64,000 bases of DNA. Source: Rhizobium leguminosarum (lineage in GTDB: Bacteria; Pseudomonadota; Alphaproteobacteria; Rhizobiales; Rhizobiaceae). Positions 8,334 through 17,240 of the stretch are shown here, one piece after another. The stretch lies in contig NZ_MZMU01000003.1 in assembly GCF_004123835.1 (NCBI RefSeq), forward strand, positions 434,001 through 498,000, read 5' to 3'. A program made the position numbers and the translations under genes. Below the pieces are notes generated by a model, which had not been told where the DNA came from, searched no databases, and saw nothing but the letters and a program-made list of their open reading frames with translations. Position 1 is the stretch's first letter, and each line of letters opens with the position of its first letter.

Positions 8334-9158
8334 ATGAAATCCGCGCGGTTGAACCGACTTTTCGGCGTGTCTGGAAATTGTTTTGACGTTGCCATCGATC
8401 ACGGCATGTTCAATGAACGGACCTTCCTTTCCGGCATCGAGAACATGAAGACTGCCATCGAGGTGATCGCGCAAGCGGCGCCGGATGCCATTCAGCTGCC
8501 GCCGGGGACGGCACCCATGCTGCAGGCTATTCCCGGCAAGCATCGCCCGGCGCTGGTGCTGCGCACCGACATCGCCAACATCTATGGCAATCCGCTGCCG
8601 TCTCAGCTGTTTTCCGAAATGATCGACAGGCCGGTGGAACACGGCGTTGCGTTGGATGCCGCCTGTGTCGTCGTCAATCTTTTGATGCTGCCGGACCAGC
8701 CGGAAGTCTACCGCGCCTGTGTGCGCAATGTGAACAGCCTGAAGCGCGAATGCGAGATCTACGGCATGCCGCTGATGGTCGAGCCGCTTGTCATGCAGGA
8801 CAATTCCAAGGGCGCCTACATGGTCGACGGCGCGATCGACAAGATCCTGCCGCTTGTACGCCAGGCGGCCGAACTCGGCGCCGATATCATCAAGGCCGAC
8901 CCCTGCGACAATGTCGAGGAATATCACCGCGTGGTCGAGATTGCCCAAGGTCTGCCGGTGCTGGTGCGCGGCGGCGGCCGCGTTTCGGATCAGGAAATCC
9001 TGATCCGCACCAAACAGTTGATGGAGCAGGGCGCCCGTGGCATCGTTTATGGCCGCAACGTCATTCAACACAACAATCCCGGCGGCATGACGCGGGCCTT
9101 GATGGCGATTGTCCATGACAAGGCTTCCGTCGAGCAAGCCTCGCTGCACATTGGCTGA
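8334..9158 (+). CDS. DhnA/LacD-type class I aldolase family protein
   Basis: 274 residues of the DeoC/DhnA/LsrF aldolase superfamily (TIM barrel, Schiff-base mechanism). The probable catalytic lysine is in GADIIKADPC, and RGGGR near the C-terminus is a phosphate-binding loop. The start at 8334 has GGGAGGAAG upstream; longer in-frame starts run into the operator region. It begins the operator-controlled unit and probably cleaves a phosphorylated ketose or a related sugar phosphate made by the PfkB kinase downstream. Class I fructose-1,6-bisphosphate aldolases and LsrF-type thiolases share this fold, so the reaction is uncertain. Confidence 0.78.
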   Translation: MKSARLNRLFGVSGNCFDVAIDHGMFNERTFLSGIENMKTAIEVIAQAAPDAIQLPPGTAPMLQAIPGKHRPALVLRTDIANIYGNPLPSQLFSEMIDRPVEHGVALDAACVVVNLLMLPDQPEVYRACVRNVNSLKRECEIYGMPLMVEPLVMQDNSKGAYMVDGAIDKILPLVRQAAELGADIIKADPCDNVEEYHRVVEIAQGLPVLVRGGGRVSDQEILIRTKQLMEQGARGIVYGRNVIQHNNPGGMTRALMAIVHDKASVEQASLHIG

Positions 9159-9180
9159 CGCGCGTCTGGGAGGAGATGTC

Positions 9181-10335
9181 ATGACGAAAATATTCCGCTT
9201 CGGCGTCATCGGCTGCGGTCTGATGGGGCGCGAGTTCGCGAGCGCTGCGGCGCGCTGGCTGCATCTGGCCGATGTGAAGGCGCGACCGGAAATCGTCGCC
9301 GTCTGTGATACCAACGCGACGCTGCTCGACTGGTTCAGGGATCATGTGCCGACCGTTCGGCAGTTCACCGCCGACTATAAGGAGCTTCTGGCCAATCCCG
9401 AAGTCGATGCGGTCTATTGCGCCGTCCCGCATGTGCTGCACCAGCAATTCTACATCGACATCCTGAAGGCCGGAAAGCATCTTCTCGGAGAAAAGCCCTT
9501 CGGCATGGACGCCGCGCAGAACCGGGAGATCATGGCGGTTCTCGCCGAGCATCCCGAACTCCTGGTCCGTTGCTCGTCGGAAATGCCTTTCTTCCCCGGC
9601 GCACAGAAGGTCATCGCGCTCGCAAAAAGCGGCGAGATGGGGGAAATCCTCGAAGTCGAGGCGGGCTTCCTGCACTCTTCGGATATTGACCGGCAGAAGC
9701 CGATCAACTGGAAGCGCATGGCAGAGATCAATGGCGACTATGGCTGCATGGGTGATCTCGGCATGCACGTGCTGCACGTACCGCTGCGTCTCGGCTGGCG
9801 CCCGACCACCCTGCATGCGCAACTGGTCAAGAAGGTCACCGAACGTCCTGACGGCAAGGGCGGCATGCTGCCCTGCACCACCTGGGACAATGCCACGATC
9901 AGCAGCCGTGTGAGCACCGGTGATCAGGATTTCCCGATGGTGCTGAAAACCTGGCGTATCGCGCCCGGCGAATCCAACACCTGGTACATCAGGGTTCTCG
10001 GCATGAAGAAAAGCGCATTCTTCAGCACGAAGTCGCCGCGCCAGTGGCAGTGGATGGACTATAATGGCAGTGCGCAGGCCTGGAGCACCGAGGATCTGGG
10101 ATATGGCTCGCTGTTTCCCGCCATCACAGGCAAGATCTTCGAATTCGGTTTTGCCGACGCCATACAGCAGATGTGGGCGGCCTTCGTCGACGAGCTTGCG
10201 GGCGGCAATGCCAACGGTTTCGGCTGCGCGACGCCGGCGGAGGCGCAGGCGCATCATGCGGTCCTGACGGCAGCCCTCAAATCCGGCCGCGAAGACGTCG
10301 TGGTGCCGGTCGTGTATGACGGGGCGTCCGTCTGA
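9181..10335 (+). CDS. Gfo/Idh/MocA family oxidoreductase
   Basis: 384 residues. The N-terminal Rossmann fold has GVIGCGLMG, and the family lysine motif GEKPFG is near residue 105. It is followed by the alpha/beta domain with the GDLGMHVLHVPL stretch that usually carries the active-site histidine. GGGAGGAGATGTC precedes the ATG. Members oxidise or epimerise sugars, inositols and keto-glycosides with NAD(P). Its stop overlaps the next start by one base, so it is co-translated with the lyxose isomerase. The substrate is not evident. Confidence 0.85.
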   Translation: MTKIFRFGVIGCGLMGREFASAAARWLHLADVKARPEIVAVCDTNATLLDWFRDHVPTVRQFTADYKELLANPEVDAVYCAVPHVLHQQFYIDILKAGKHLLGEKPFGMDAAQNREIMAVLAEHPELLVRCSSEMPFFPGAQKVIALAKSGEMGEILEVEAGFLHSSDIDRQKPINWKRMAEINGDYGCMGDLGMHVLHVPLRLGWRPTTLHAQLVKKVTERPDGKGGMLPCTTWDNATISSRVSTGDQDFPMVLKTWRIAPGESNTWYIRVLGMKKSAFFSTKSPRQWQWMDYNGSAQAWSTEDLGYGSLFPAITGKIFEFGFADAIQQMWAAFVDELAGGNANGFGCATPAEAQAHHAVLTAALKSGREDVVVPVVYDGASV

Positions 10336-11006
10336 TGCAGCGCTCCGAGATCAACGCCGCGTTGCTGCGAGCAGCCGAGACTCTCGAGCGCTGGCACTGG
10401 TCTCTGCCGGTATGGGGCTCTTGGACGGCAGCGGATTTTGCCGCTCATCCGGAGGCCTCAGCCTATTTGCGCGCCCATCAGCTGGGTTGGGATGTCACCG
10501 ATTTCGGCTCGAACCGCTTCGCCGAATGCGGCCTCGTGCTGTTCTGCCTGCGCAATGGCATCGTTGATATCAGGGGTGAGCGGACCTATGCCGAAAAGTT
10601 GCTCTTCGTTGGGGAAGGGCAGGTCACGCCGACGCACCGTCATGCCGCGAAGATGGAAGACATCATCAATCGCGCCGGCGGCGATCTCGTCATCGAATTC
10701 GCCGTAACCGATGCCGATGGCAATGTGCTGACGGAGGATGTGACGGTTCCGGTAGACGGGCTGTCGCGCCGGCTCGCTGCATGGGAACCGCTGGTTCTCG
10801 GGCCTGGCCAGAGCGTGACGATTCGCACCGGGCTTTACCACCGCTTTTACGGCAGGAAAGGCGGCGGACCTGTCCTTGTCGGCGAGGTCAGCCAGGTCAA
10901 CGACGACAACAGCGATAATTTCTTTCTGGAGCCGATCGGGCGCTTTGCCGCGATCGAGGAAGATGAGCCGCCGCTGAGACCCTCGTGGAACGAAGGAGGC
11001 AGCTGA
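10335..11006 (+). CDS. D-lyxose/D-mannose isomerase family protein (cupin)
   Basis: 223-residue cupin of the D-lyxose ketol-isomerase family (PF07385 type). The metal site is visible as TPTHRHAAKMEDI (His, His, Glu) and the later GLYHRFYG histidine; PVLVGEVSQVNDD also matches the family. These Mn-dependent enzymes interconvert D-lyxose and D-xylulose, and D-mannose and D-fructose. It overlaps both neighbours by one base. With the kinase that follows, it suggests isomerisation of an aldose to a ketose before phosphorylation. Confidence 0.85.
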   Translation: MQRSEINAALLRAAETLERWHWSLPVWGSWTAADFAAHPEASAYLRAHQLGWDVTDFGSNRFAECGLVLFCLRNGIVDIRGERTYAEKLLFVGEGQVTPTHRHAAKMEDIINRAGGDLVIEFAVTDADGNVLTEDVTVPVDGLSRRLAAWEPLVLGPGQSVTIRTGLYHRFYGRKGGGPVLVGEVSQVNDDNSDNFFLEPIGRFAAIEEDEPPLRPSWNEGGS

Positions 11007-12064
11007 TGCGAGCCGGGGAGGAGGTTTGCGATCGCGACAGTCAGAAGCAGGGCGGCATCGTTTGCGCGGGAAACTTCATCGTCGATCGCGTCCACACCCT
11101 GTCCTATTGGCCCGAACAGGGCAATCTTGCCCATATTCTGCACCAGGATCTGGGCGTGGGGGGCGGGGCGGCCAACGTCGTTACCGATCTGGCCTCGCTC
11201 GGATTTCCCGCAAAGCTGGCGGCGGCGGGATGCATCGGCGCGGATCAGGACGGAGAAATCGTCAAGGCCCGTCTTGCACTTGCCGGCGTCGATGTCGGTG
11301 GGCTGACGGCGCTTGCCGACCGGGTGACGGCGCATACGCATGTCATGAATGTGCCCGGCCAGAACCGGACCTTCTTCTATCATGGCGGTGCCAACGATGC
11401 CGTCACGGATGAGCTTGTCTCACCAGCGACCTTCGCCAAGGCCGGCTATCGGCTGTTCTATCTCGGATACCTCATGCTGTTGCCGGGTCTCGACAGCACC
11501 GGCCCCGACGGCCGTTCGGGAGCCTCGCGCCTGCTGGAGGCAGCGCGCCGCGCGGGGCTTGCGACCTGTGTGGATTTCGTATCGAGCGAAGACCCGGAAT
11601 TTGCGGCCAAGGTCGGCGTCGCTCTGCCCTTCTGCGATTTCCTGATCATCAACGAGATGGAGGCGGGTCGGGCAACCAGCGTTATCGTTCGCGATGCGAA
11701 GGGAGAATTAATCGAGGCAGGGCTTTTGGAAGCGGGCGAGCGCCTGCTTGCCGCAGGCGTCACCAAGGGCGCGATCATCCATGCACCGGAAATCTGCTTC
11801 TGGTTTGCATCAGGCGCTTCCCCGATCATGACGCGTTCACGACCGGTCGCTCCCGATGATATCGTCAGCACCGTCGGCGCAGGCGACGCCTTCTGTGCCG
11901 CCGTGCTCTACGGGCTGCATGAGAACTGGCCTGTCGAGCATATCTGCGCCGTCGCCCATGCCGCAGCGGCGCGTTGCCTTAAGGGTGCGACGGCCACCGA
12001 CGGCATCCCCGACATGTCCGTCCTTCTTCGCGAGGCGAAGGAGACGAACCCGCAATCCGCTTAG
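11006..12064 (+). CDS. PfkB family carbohydrate kinase
   Basis: 352-residue ribokinase-fold kinase. The N-terminal di-glycine region GVGGGAANVVTDLA and the C-terminal STVGAGDAFCAAVLYG signature (catalytic Asp) are both present. An additional N-terminal ~15 residues precede the first beta strand (GGIVCAGNFIVDRV). It starts in a TGATG overlap with the isomerase gene, with GGAGGCAGC as ribosome-binding site. It probably phosphorylates the ketose supplied by the isomerase or the dehydrogenases. It differs clearly from the other PfkB protein (4401-5378), so two different substrates or positions are likely. Confidence 0.82.
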   Translation: MRAGEEVCDRDSQKQGGIVCAGNFIVDRVHTLSYWPEQGNLAHILHQDLGVGGGAANVVTDLASLGFPAKLAAAGCIGADQDGEIVKARLALAGVDVGGLTALADRVTAHTHVMNVPGQNRTFFYHGGANDAVTDELVSPATFAKAGYRLFYLGYLMLLPGLDSTGPDGRSGASRLLEAARRAGLATCVDFVSSEDPEFAAKVGVALPFCDFLIINEMEAGRATSVIVRDAKGELIEAGLLEAGERLLAAGVTKGAIIHAPEICFWFASGASPIMTRSRPVAPDDIVSTVGAGDAFCAAVLYGLHENWPVEHICAVAHAAAARCLKGATATDGIPDMSVLLREAKETNPQSA

Positions 12065-12130
12065 CCCATTGGCGTCGCCCCGCGAGAGGGCGGCTCCGAT
12101 CAGCGTCCAGTCAAAAAGGGAGGAGCAAAC

Positions 12131-12205
12131 ATGAAACTATTCATTATGACAGCCGCGCACGGCACCTTTGCCGGTTTAAGTGCGACCGGGGAGGCAGTGC
12201 GATGA
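12131..12205 (+). CDS. possible 24-residue leader peptide overlapping the next gene (ATGA)
   Basis: ATG at 12131 is preceded by GGGAGGAGC with good spacing and encodes a 24-residue peptide with a hydrophobic middle (KLFIMTAAHGTFAGLSATG). Its stop overlaps the start of the SDR at 12202 as ATGA, so translation could be coupled. It resembles the beginning of a periplasmic binding-protein signal peptide. It could be a remnant of a deleted transporter gene or a small coupling leader. Whether it is conserved is unknown. Confidence 0.35.
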   Translation: MKLFIMTAAHGTFAGLSATGEAVR

Positions 12206-12990
12206 CATATGCGGAAACGGCGCGGCTCTCCGGCAAGGTGGCATTGGTCACAGGAGGAGCGAGCGGCATCGGCAAGGCGGTATGCGAACGCTTCGCCGCC
12301 GAAGGCGCCAGGGTTGTCATAGCGGACCTCGACGGTGAACGATGCGCGCGGGTGGCCGAAGCAATCGGCCCTCAGGCCTGGAGTGTGGCGCTTGATGTGA
12401 CCAGCCAGGACAGCATCGAAGAAGCTGCGCGCTTCACTATATCAACCGCCGGCAAGATCGACATCCTGGTCAACGCCGCAGGCATTTACGAAGTCGAGTC
12501 CATCCTGGACATATCTCGGGAACGGACGGCGAAAGTATTTCAGGTCAATATCGAAGGCCTGATCTTCATGACGCAGGCTGTTGCCCGGCACATGGTGGAG
12601 AGAGGGGAAGGTGGACGCATCATCAACTTCTCGTCCCAAGCCGGGCGTCGGGGCGAAGGACCGGCCGTGGCTTACTGCGCTTCCAAGGCGGCCGTCATCA
12701 GCATCACGCAAAGCTGCGCTCTGGAGCTGATCCGTTATGGGATCAACGTCAACGCCATCGCTCCCGGCGTCGTCGATACGCCGATGTGGGACGTCGTCGA
12801 TGCAAAACTCGGCAGCCGGGAAGGTTTGAAACCCGGCGACGTCAAGCGCCGCGTGGCCGCTGCCGTCCCCGCCGGACGATTTGGCGCCCCCCAAGAACAA
12901 GCTGCCATGGCGGCCTTCCTGGCCGGGCCCGATGCAGCATATATCGTGGCGCAGTGCTACAATGTCGATGGCGGCAATGTCATGAGCTGA
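12202..12990 (+). CDS. SDR family sorbitol/galactitol dehydrogenase-like protein (SmoS type)
   Basis: 262-residue short-chain dehydrogenase with TGGASGIG, NAAGI, catalytic YCASK, and a C-terminal YNVDGGNVMS that recalls bacterial D-sorbitol (L-iditol) 2-dehydrogenase SmoS. Shared blocks include INFSSQAGRRGE, YCASKAAVISITQS and GINVNAIAPGVVDTPMWD. In Sinorhizobium, SmoS also oxidises galactitol to tagatose, which would fit this cluster. The start ATGA overlaps the stop of the 24-residue frame upstream. The gene may be part of the operator-controlled unit or have its own start within 12065-12200. Confidence 0.85.
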   Translation: MTYAETARLSGKVALVTGGASGIGKAVCERFAAEGARVVIADLDGERCARVAEAIGPQAWSVALDVTSQDSIEEAARFTISTAGKIDILVNAAGIYEVESILDISRERTAKVFQVNIEGLIFMTQAVARHMVERGEGGRIINFSSQAGRRGEGPAVAYCASKAAVISITQSCALELIRYGINVNAIAPGVVDTPMWDVVDAKLGSREGLKPGDVKRRVAAAVPAGRFGAPQEQAAMAAFLAGPDAAYIVAQCYNVDGGNVMS

Positions 12991-13078
12991 GCGCTTGAGC
13001 CGCGTCGCGGGCGCATCATCCTGCAAAGCGGCTTCATCAGCACGATAGGCGATCGAACTTGAGATCTGGAGGAGTGGA

Positions 13079-14089
13079 ATGAAGGCTGTACGCTTGGAGT
13101 CGATCGGGTCTTTGACCATGCGCAGCGTTGAGAAGCCGGTTGCCGGGCCGGGCGAGCTGCTTGTCCGGGTTGCAGTGGCCGGCATCTGCGGTTCCGATCG
13201 CCACATGTACAAGGGCGAGTATCCGACAGCGATCCCCGTCACGCTGGGCCACGAGTTCTGCGGCATAGTCGAAGGGATCGGCGATCGGGTGACCCGGTTT
13301 ACCGGCGGTGAGCTTGTTACGGTGGACCCGAATATCTCCTGCGGCACCTGTCGGGCTTGCACGCGGGCGCGGCCGAACTTATGCGAGAGCTTGACCGCGA
13401 TCGGAGTGACACGGGATGGCGGCTTTGCGGAATATGTGGCGGTGCCGCACGCGCAGGCCTTCGTGCTGCCGGCCGACCTCGATCCCGTTCACGGCGCCTT
13501 CAGTGAACCGCTGGCCTGCTGTATCCATGCTATCGACAAGGCAAAGATCCGTCCGGGCGACGGCGTCGCGATCCTCGGCGGGGGAGTGATCGGCCTGCTC
13601 ATGGTGCAACTGGCCCGCTTGGCTGGGGCAGGCGAGATTATTTTGATCACGCGGCAGCAATCGAGACGCCAAACGGCTCTGGCCCTGGGGGCGACGCACG
13701 CCTTCGACCCGGCCGCTTCGGATACAATCACTTCTGTTCGAGAGGTCACCAAAGGCGGCGCAGACGTGGTCATCGAGTGTGCCGGCGTCAGTGACACGCT
13801 TCAAAGCGGTCTGAGGATGGCGCGGCGCGGTGGTACCTTCGTGCTTTTTGGAGTCACGCCAGCCGGTGTCGAAGTGCCGGTTCTGCCCTTCGATCTGCTG
13901 GTAAACGAAGTCGATATCAGGCCGGCCTACCTCAATCCCTTCACCCATTCGCGCGCTGCGGCGATGGTCGCGAGCGGCGCGTTGGAACTGGACGCATTGG
14001 TCACCAAAACCATAGGTCTCGAGGAGGTCGCCGACGTGGTGGGCAACGCGCCACTGCCAGGCGAGATCAAGGTCATCGTCCGGCCCTAG
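13079..14089 (+). CDS. zinc-dependent alcohol dehydrogenase (polyol dehydrogenase-like)
   Basis: 336-residue medium-chain dehydrogenase. Catalytic zinc ligands appear at GICGSDRH and GHEFCG, the structural zinc site is the four-cysteine stretch CGTCRACTRARPNLC, and the NAD fold has GGGVIGLLMVQLA. The start has GGAGGAG 6-8 bases upstream. Related PF00107 enzymes oxidise sorbitol, arabitol-phosphate or, in Agrobacterium, D-altritol to D-tagatose. It is the last plus-strand gene of the island and ends 15 bases before the convergent LacI gene. Confidence 0.87.
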   Translation: MKAVRLESIGSLTMRSVEKPVAGPGELLVRVAVAGICGSDRHMYKGEYPTAIPVTLGHEFCGIVEGIGDRVTRFTGGELVTVDPNISCGTCRACTRARPNLCESLTAIGVTRDGGFAEYVAVPHAQAFVLPADLDPVHGAFSEPLACCIHAIDKAKIRPGDGVAILGGGVIGLLMVQLARLAGAGEIILITRQQSRRQTALALGATHAFDPAASDTITSVREVTKGGADVVIECAGVSDTLQSGLRMARRGGTFVLFGVTPAGVEVPVLPFDLLVNEVDIRPAYLNPFTHSRAAAMVASGALELDALVTKTIGLEEVADVVGNAPLPGEIKVIVRP

Positions 14090-14104
14090 CTTCGGGGTCC
14101 CATC

Positions 14105-15124
14105 TCAGTTGCGGACGCGACCGGTGGAATCGCGCTCGATCAGCGTGACCGGCACTTTGACAATCGCACCCCGTCGAGGTTCGTCCCCCGGCTGGTGCTC
14201 TTCGATCAGCGCTTCCAGCAGCCGTGCTGCCTGCTGTCCGACGTCGCGGATCGGCTGTGCGACCGTGGTCAGCCGTGGAAAGACGTAGGCTGCCTCCGGC
14301 AGGTCGTCGAAGCCCACGACCGAATAGTCGTTCGGAACGGAAAATCCGCGATCCTGGATGGCATGGATTGCGGCAATCGCTGAAACGTCGGTCGTGCCGA
14401 TGATCGCAGTGACCTCAGGACGAGACGCCAGCAGCTCCCACGCCAGCCGGTAGGTCTCTGCAAAGCTGTGCTCTTCCGCCATCGCCACGACGGCAGGCGC
14501 GATGCCATCTTTCGCCATTTCCGCCATGATGCCTTGCAGGCGAAGTTGGATCGGCTGGCTGTGGGCCGGCGCGCCTACGATGGCGATTGCCCGGTGGCCG
14601 AGGTCGATCAGATGGCGCGCCATCAGCCGTCCACCTTCTTCGTGATCGGCCATGACAGCGTCGTCAGCGATGCCGCTCAGCTCGCGGTCAATGGCGATGA
14701 TCGGAATGCGAGCGTCCCGCAGCACCCCGAAATGCTCGATGCTGCCGAAGGCGCTTGCCACGATGACGCCATCGACGCGCTGCGCGAGCAGCATGCTGAT
14801 ATAGCGCACCTCGTGGTCCATATTTTCCGCCGTGCTGCAGATCAGCGTCTGATAGCCGTGCTGGAACAATTCCTGTTCGATCGCATGGGCTAGGATGCCG
14901 AAGAACGGCACTTCAATCGACGGCAGCATCAGTCCGATCATCCGGCTTGGTGCGCCGCGCAGCATACGGGCACCCTTGCTCGGCGTGTAGTTCAGCGTTC
15001 GGATAGCGGCCTCGACGCGGTCCCTGAGTTCGGGTGAGGCGTAACCGCTGTTGTTGAGCACGCGCGAGACCGAAGAGACCGATGTTCCTGCAAGTTTAGC
15101 GATATGTCTGATGCTGGTCGTCAC
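14105..15124 (-). CDS. LacI family transcriptional regulator
   Basis: 339 residues. The N-terminal LacI helix-turn-helix is clear (IRHIAKLAGTSVSSVSRVLN, then hinge LNYTPSKGARMLRG), followed by a periplasmic-binding-protein-like effector domain. It is convergent with the dehydrogenase operon. The two palindromic LacI-type operators at 8248 and 8302 are the best visible targets, which would make it the local repressor of the second catabolic unit. The effector is unknown. Confidence 0.88.
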   Translation of the reverse strand: MTTSIRHIAKLAGTSVSSVSRVLNNSGYASPELRDRVEAAIRTLNYTPSKGARMLRGAPSRMIGLMLPSIEVPFFGILAHAIEQELFQHGYQTLICSTAENMDHEVRYISMLLAQRVDGVIVASAFGSIEHFGVLRDARIPIIAIDRELSGIADDAVMADHEEGGRLMARHLIDLGHRAIAIVGAPAHSQPIQLRLQGIMAEMAKDGIAPAVVAMAEEHSFAETYRLAWELLASRPEVTAIIGTTDVSAIAAIHAIQDRGFSVPNDYSVVGFDDLPEAAYVFPRLTTVAQPIRDVGQQAARLLEALIEEHQPGDEPRRGAIVKVPVTLIERDSTGRVRN

Positions 15125-15142
15125 GGGTTCGCATTTCTTTCT

Positions 15143-15180
15143 CTACAGCGCCTGCGTCTTCTCAGACGCGCATGGAGACG
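15143..15180 (-). repeat. family A palindromic repeat, degenerate copy
   Basis: CTACAGCGCCTGCGTCTTCTC followed by AGACGCGC is a diverged version of the family A hairpin best seen at 35011-35075. It lies in the 216-base gap between the divergent LacI and lipase genes, where promoters for both are expected. Confidence 0.5.
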
Positions 15181-15340
15181 GGCTGCTGAAGTTCACGTTC
15201 ATTTCATCATCCACTAGATCACTCGCGGAACGCCGCATCAAGCGCGCCGCTATTCGAGAACGTCTGCCGTTCGTGACAAGCTTCGCCTTGAGAGCTACAG
15301 GATAGGCCTGATCGATAGCAGCCCGTTGAGCGGACACATA

Positions 15341-15991
15341 ATGAACGACACAGTCCTCCTTTTTCATGGCATTGCCCGGACGAAAAAAAGCATGGAGAAG
15401 CTCGCCAGCTTTTTGTCCGGACACGGTTATCGGGTTGTGAATGTCGGTTACCCCTCCACCAAGTTTTCGATCAGCGACCTCATCGACATCATCCGACCCG
15501 AGATCGACGGCGCTGCGAAGGAGGCAGGCGAGGGCCCGGTCCATTTCGTCGGTTATTCGATGGGTGGGCTGGTCATCCGCGCGTTTCTCAGGAGCTATCG
15601 CCCAGCCAAGCTGGGGAGAGTTGTGATGGTCGGCACGCCGAACAACGGCAGTCAGGTTGCCGATTTCCTCAAGAGCTGGCCCTTATACAGGAAGGTCTAT
15701 GGACCGGCAGGGCAGCAGCTGATTACCGATCAAACCGCAATGACCGAGCTGTTCGGCACGGTGGATTACGAACTTGGCATTATCGCTGGGAATCGGACCA
15801 TTGATCCGGTCTCTTCGCTTATCATCGGCCTCAGAGTGCCGAATGATGGAAAGGTTTCGGTGGAGAGCACGCGTCTCGACGGCGCGGCGGCGCATATCGT
15901 CATTCCGGCAAACCACACTTTCTTGCCCGTCAACAAGACGATGTGGAGCCAGACCCTGTCGTTTTTGAAAGATGGACGGTTTACAAGCTGA
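15341..15991 (+). CDS. alpha/beta hydrolase, lipase-like
   Basis: 216 residues with the alpha/beta-hydrolase fold: oxyanion strand LLFHGI, nucleophile elbow GYSMGG (catalytic Ser), VGTPNNGS as in bacterial triacylglycerol lipases and PGAP1-like esterases, and probable acid and His in VPNDGKVS and ANHTFLPVN. There is no signal peptide, so it is probably cytoplasmic. The ATG at 15341 is preferred to a TTG five codons upstream. The substrate is unknown. Confidence 0.8.
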   Translation: MNDTVLLFHGIARTKKSMEKLASFLSGHGYRVVNVGYPSTKFSISDLIDIIRPEIDGAAKEAGEGPVHFVGYSMGGLVIRAFLRSYRPAKLGRVVMVGTPNNGSQVADFLKSWPLYRKVYGPAGQQLITDQTAMTELFGTVDYELGIIAGNRTIDPVSSLIIGLRVPNDGKVSVESTRLDGAAAHIVIPANHTFLPVNKTMWSQTLSFLKDGRFTS

Positions 15992-16065
15992 ATTTCCAAA
16001 TATTCAAACATCCGCCACATGCCCTCTGCTTAATTCCCCGCTGCACCGGTATCGAAGGAAATGCA

Positions 16066-17211
16066 ATGACCGCCATCCTGCGAAAGAAAATTCACGGCGC
16101 GTCTACGCGCGGACAGGTCATCGATGGTGCGCCCGATGTTGGCGTCGCCTATCAGGTGTTTTCCGATACGGTGATCGAAGACGTTATCGTCAAGAATTCT
16201 CCTCGCGGCTTTAAATTTCACAATGGCAAGAACCTCACCGTCAGGCGCTGCGAAACAGAGAATGTGAAGGGCGACGGCATCTACCTGACGAAGACGACGC
16301 ACGTGTTGCTGGAGAATAATCGCATCGGCGCGGCCCCGGGCGAGGGAGCAGACTGCTGCCAGTTCGCCTATCAAAACAGCGATGACAATATCAGCTCCGA
16401 TATCGTTATCCGCGGCAACCTCTTCCTGCAGTCGCCGGCGAGCGCATCGAACAAGGGCGCGCTGGTCTGCGACAAAACTCGAAAATACCTGGTCGAGTAC
16501 AATTTCATCGGCGGCAAGAATTTCTCCTTTTCGTCGATCGGCGATGACGCCGTGGTGCGCAGCAACATCATGCGCGATGGCAGGATGAATGATTATTCCT
16601 TCGGCTACGGCGTCGGCGACAAGGCCGACCACGCCGGCCATCACATTTATGACAACTGGATCGAGAACACCAATCGTGGCGTCAGCCTGAGCGGTTTTTC
16701 GGATCAGGAGCTGGCATTTCGCAAAGACATCGATATCCACGACAACGTCATTAGCCAATGCGACATCGCGTTCTTCGCCAACCGTCGGTGGTCCGGCAGC
16801 TTCCGGCGCAACATATTTCTGCGGTGCGAACAGGATATCGTTCTCAAGGGAAACGGCAAAGCGACTGCAGGTGATATCGATGGCAACTATCGCAACGATG
16901 GCAGCTTTCTGAATGTCACCCCGCCGCCGCTTCGCTTCAAGCCCGATGGCAACGCCTCCGTTGCCTCCGGCGAATGGACATCCGAGCCCGACGAAATCCG
17001 CATCCAATGGCGGAACAAGGGGATCGATATCCCAGGCGCCAACCGGCCCTCCATTACGGTCGAGCCTGGCATGGAATTGTCCTGCGTCCTGCTGGCCCGC
17101 AAGGCGCAGAACTGGATGCTGGCGATCGCTGAGACTGCCTATGACGACTTCACGCCACGCGCATGGCAGGAAAACATGCTGCCTTGGCGCAAGCGCTATC
17201 TCTCGACTTAG
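16066..17211 (+). CDS. right-handed beta-helix repeat protein
   Basis: 381 residues dominated by short repeats of the pectate-lyase/polysaccharide-lyase beta-helix type (IEDVIVKNS, LTVRRCETENV, VLLENNRIG, IVIRGNLFL, VVRSNIMRDG, DIDIHDNVIS), with regularly spaced Asn and Gly. No signal peptide is visible at the chosen start (16066, GGAA upstream); the longer in-frame start at 15943 would overlap the lipase gene. Such proteins bind or cleave acidic polysaccharides or act as epimerases. Its neighbours suggest exopolysaccharide modification. Confidence 0.72.
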   Translation: MTAILRKKIHGASTRGQVIDGAPDVGVAYQVFSDTVIEDVIVKNSPRGFKFHNGKNLTVRRCETENVKGDGIYLTKTTHVLLENNRIGAAPGEGADCCQFAYQNSDDNISSDIVIRGNLFLQSPASASNKGALVCDKTRKYLVEYNFIGGKNFSFSSIGDDAVVRSNIMRDGRMNDYSFGYGVGDKADHAGHHIYDNWIENTNRGVSLSGFSDQELAFRKDIDIHDNVISQCDIAFFANRRWSGSFRRNIFLRCEQDIVLKGNGKATAGDIDGNYRNDGSFLNVTPPPLRFKPDGNASVASGEWTSEPDEIRIQWRNKGIDIPGANRPSITVEPGMELSCVLLARKAQNWMLAIAETAYDDFTPRAWQENMLPWRKRYLST

Positions 17212-17240
17212 GCGGCGTATCGCTTGACTGCACGGGGATT

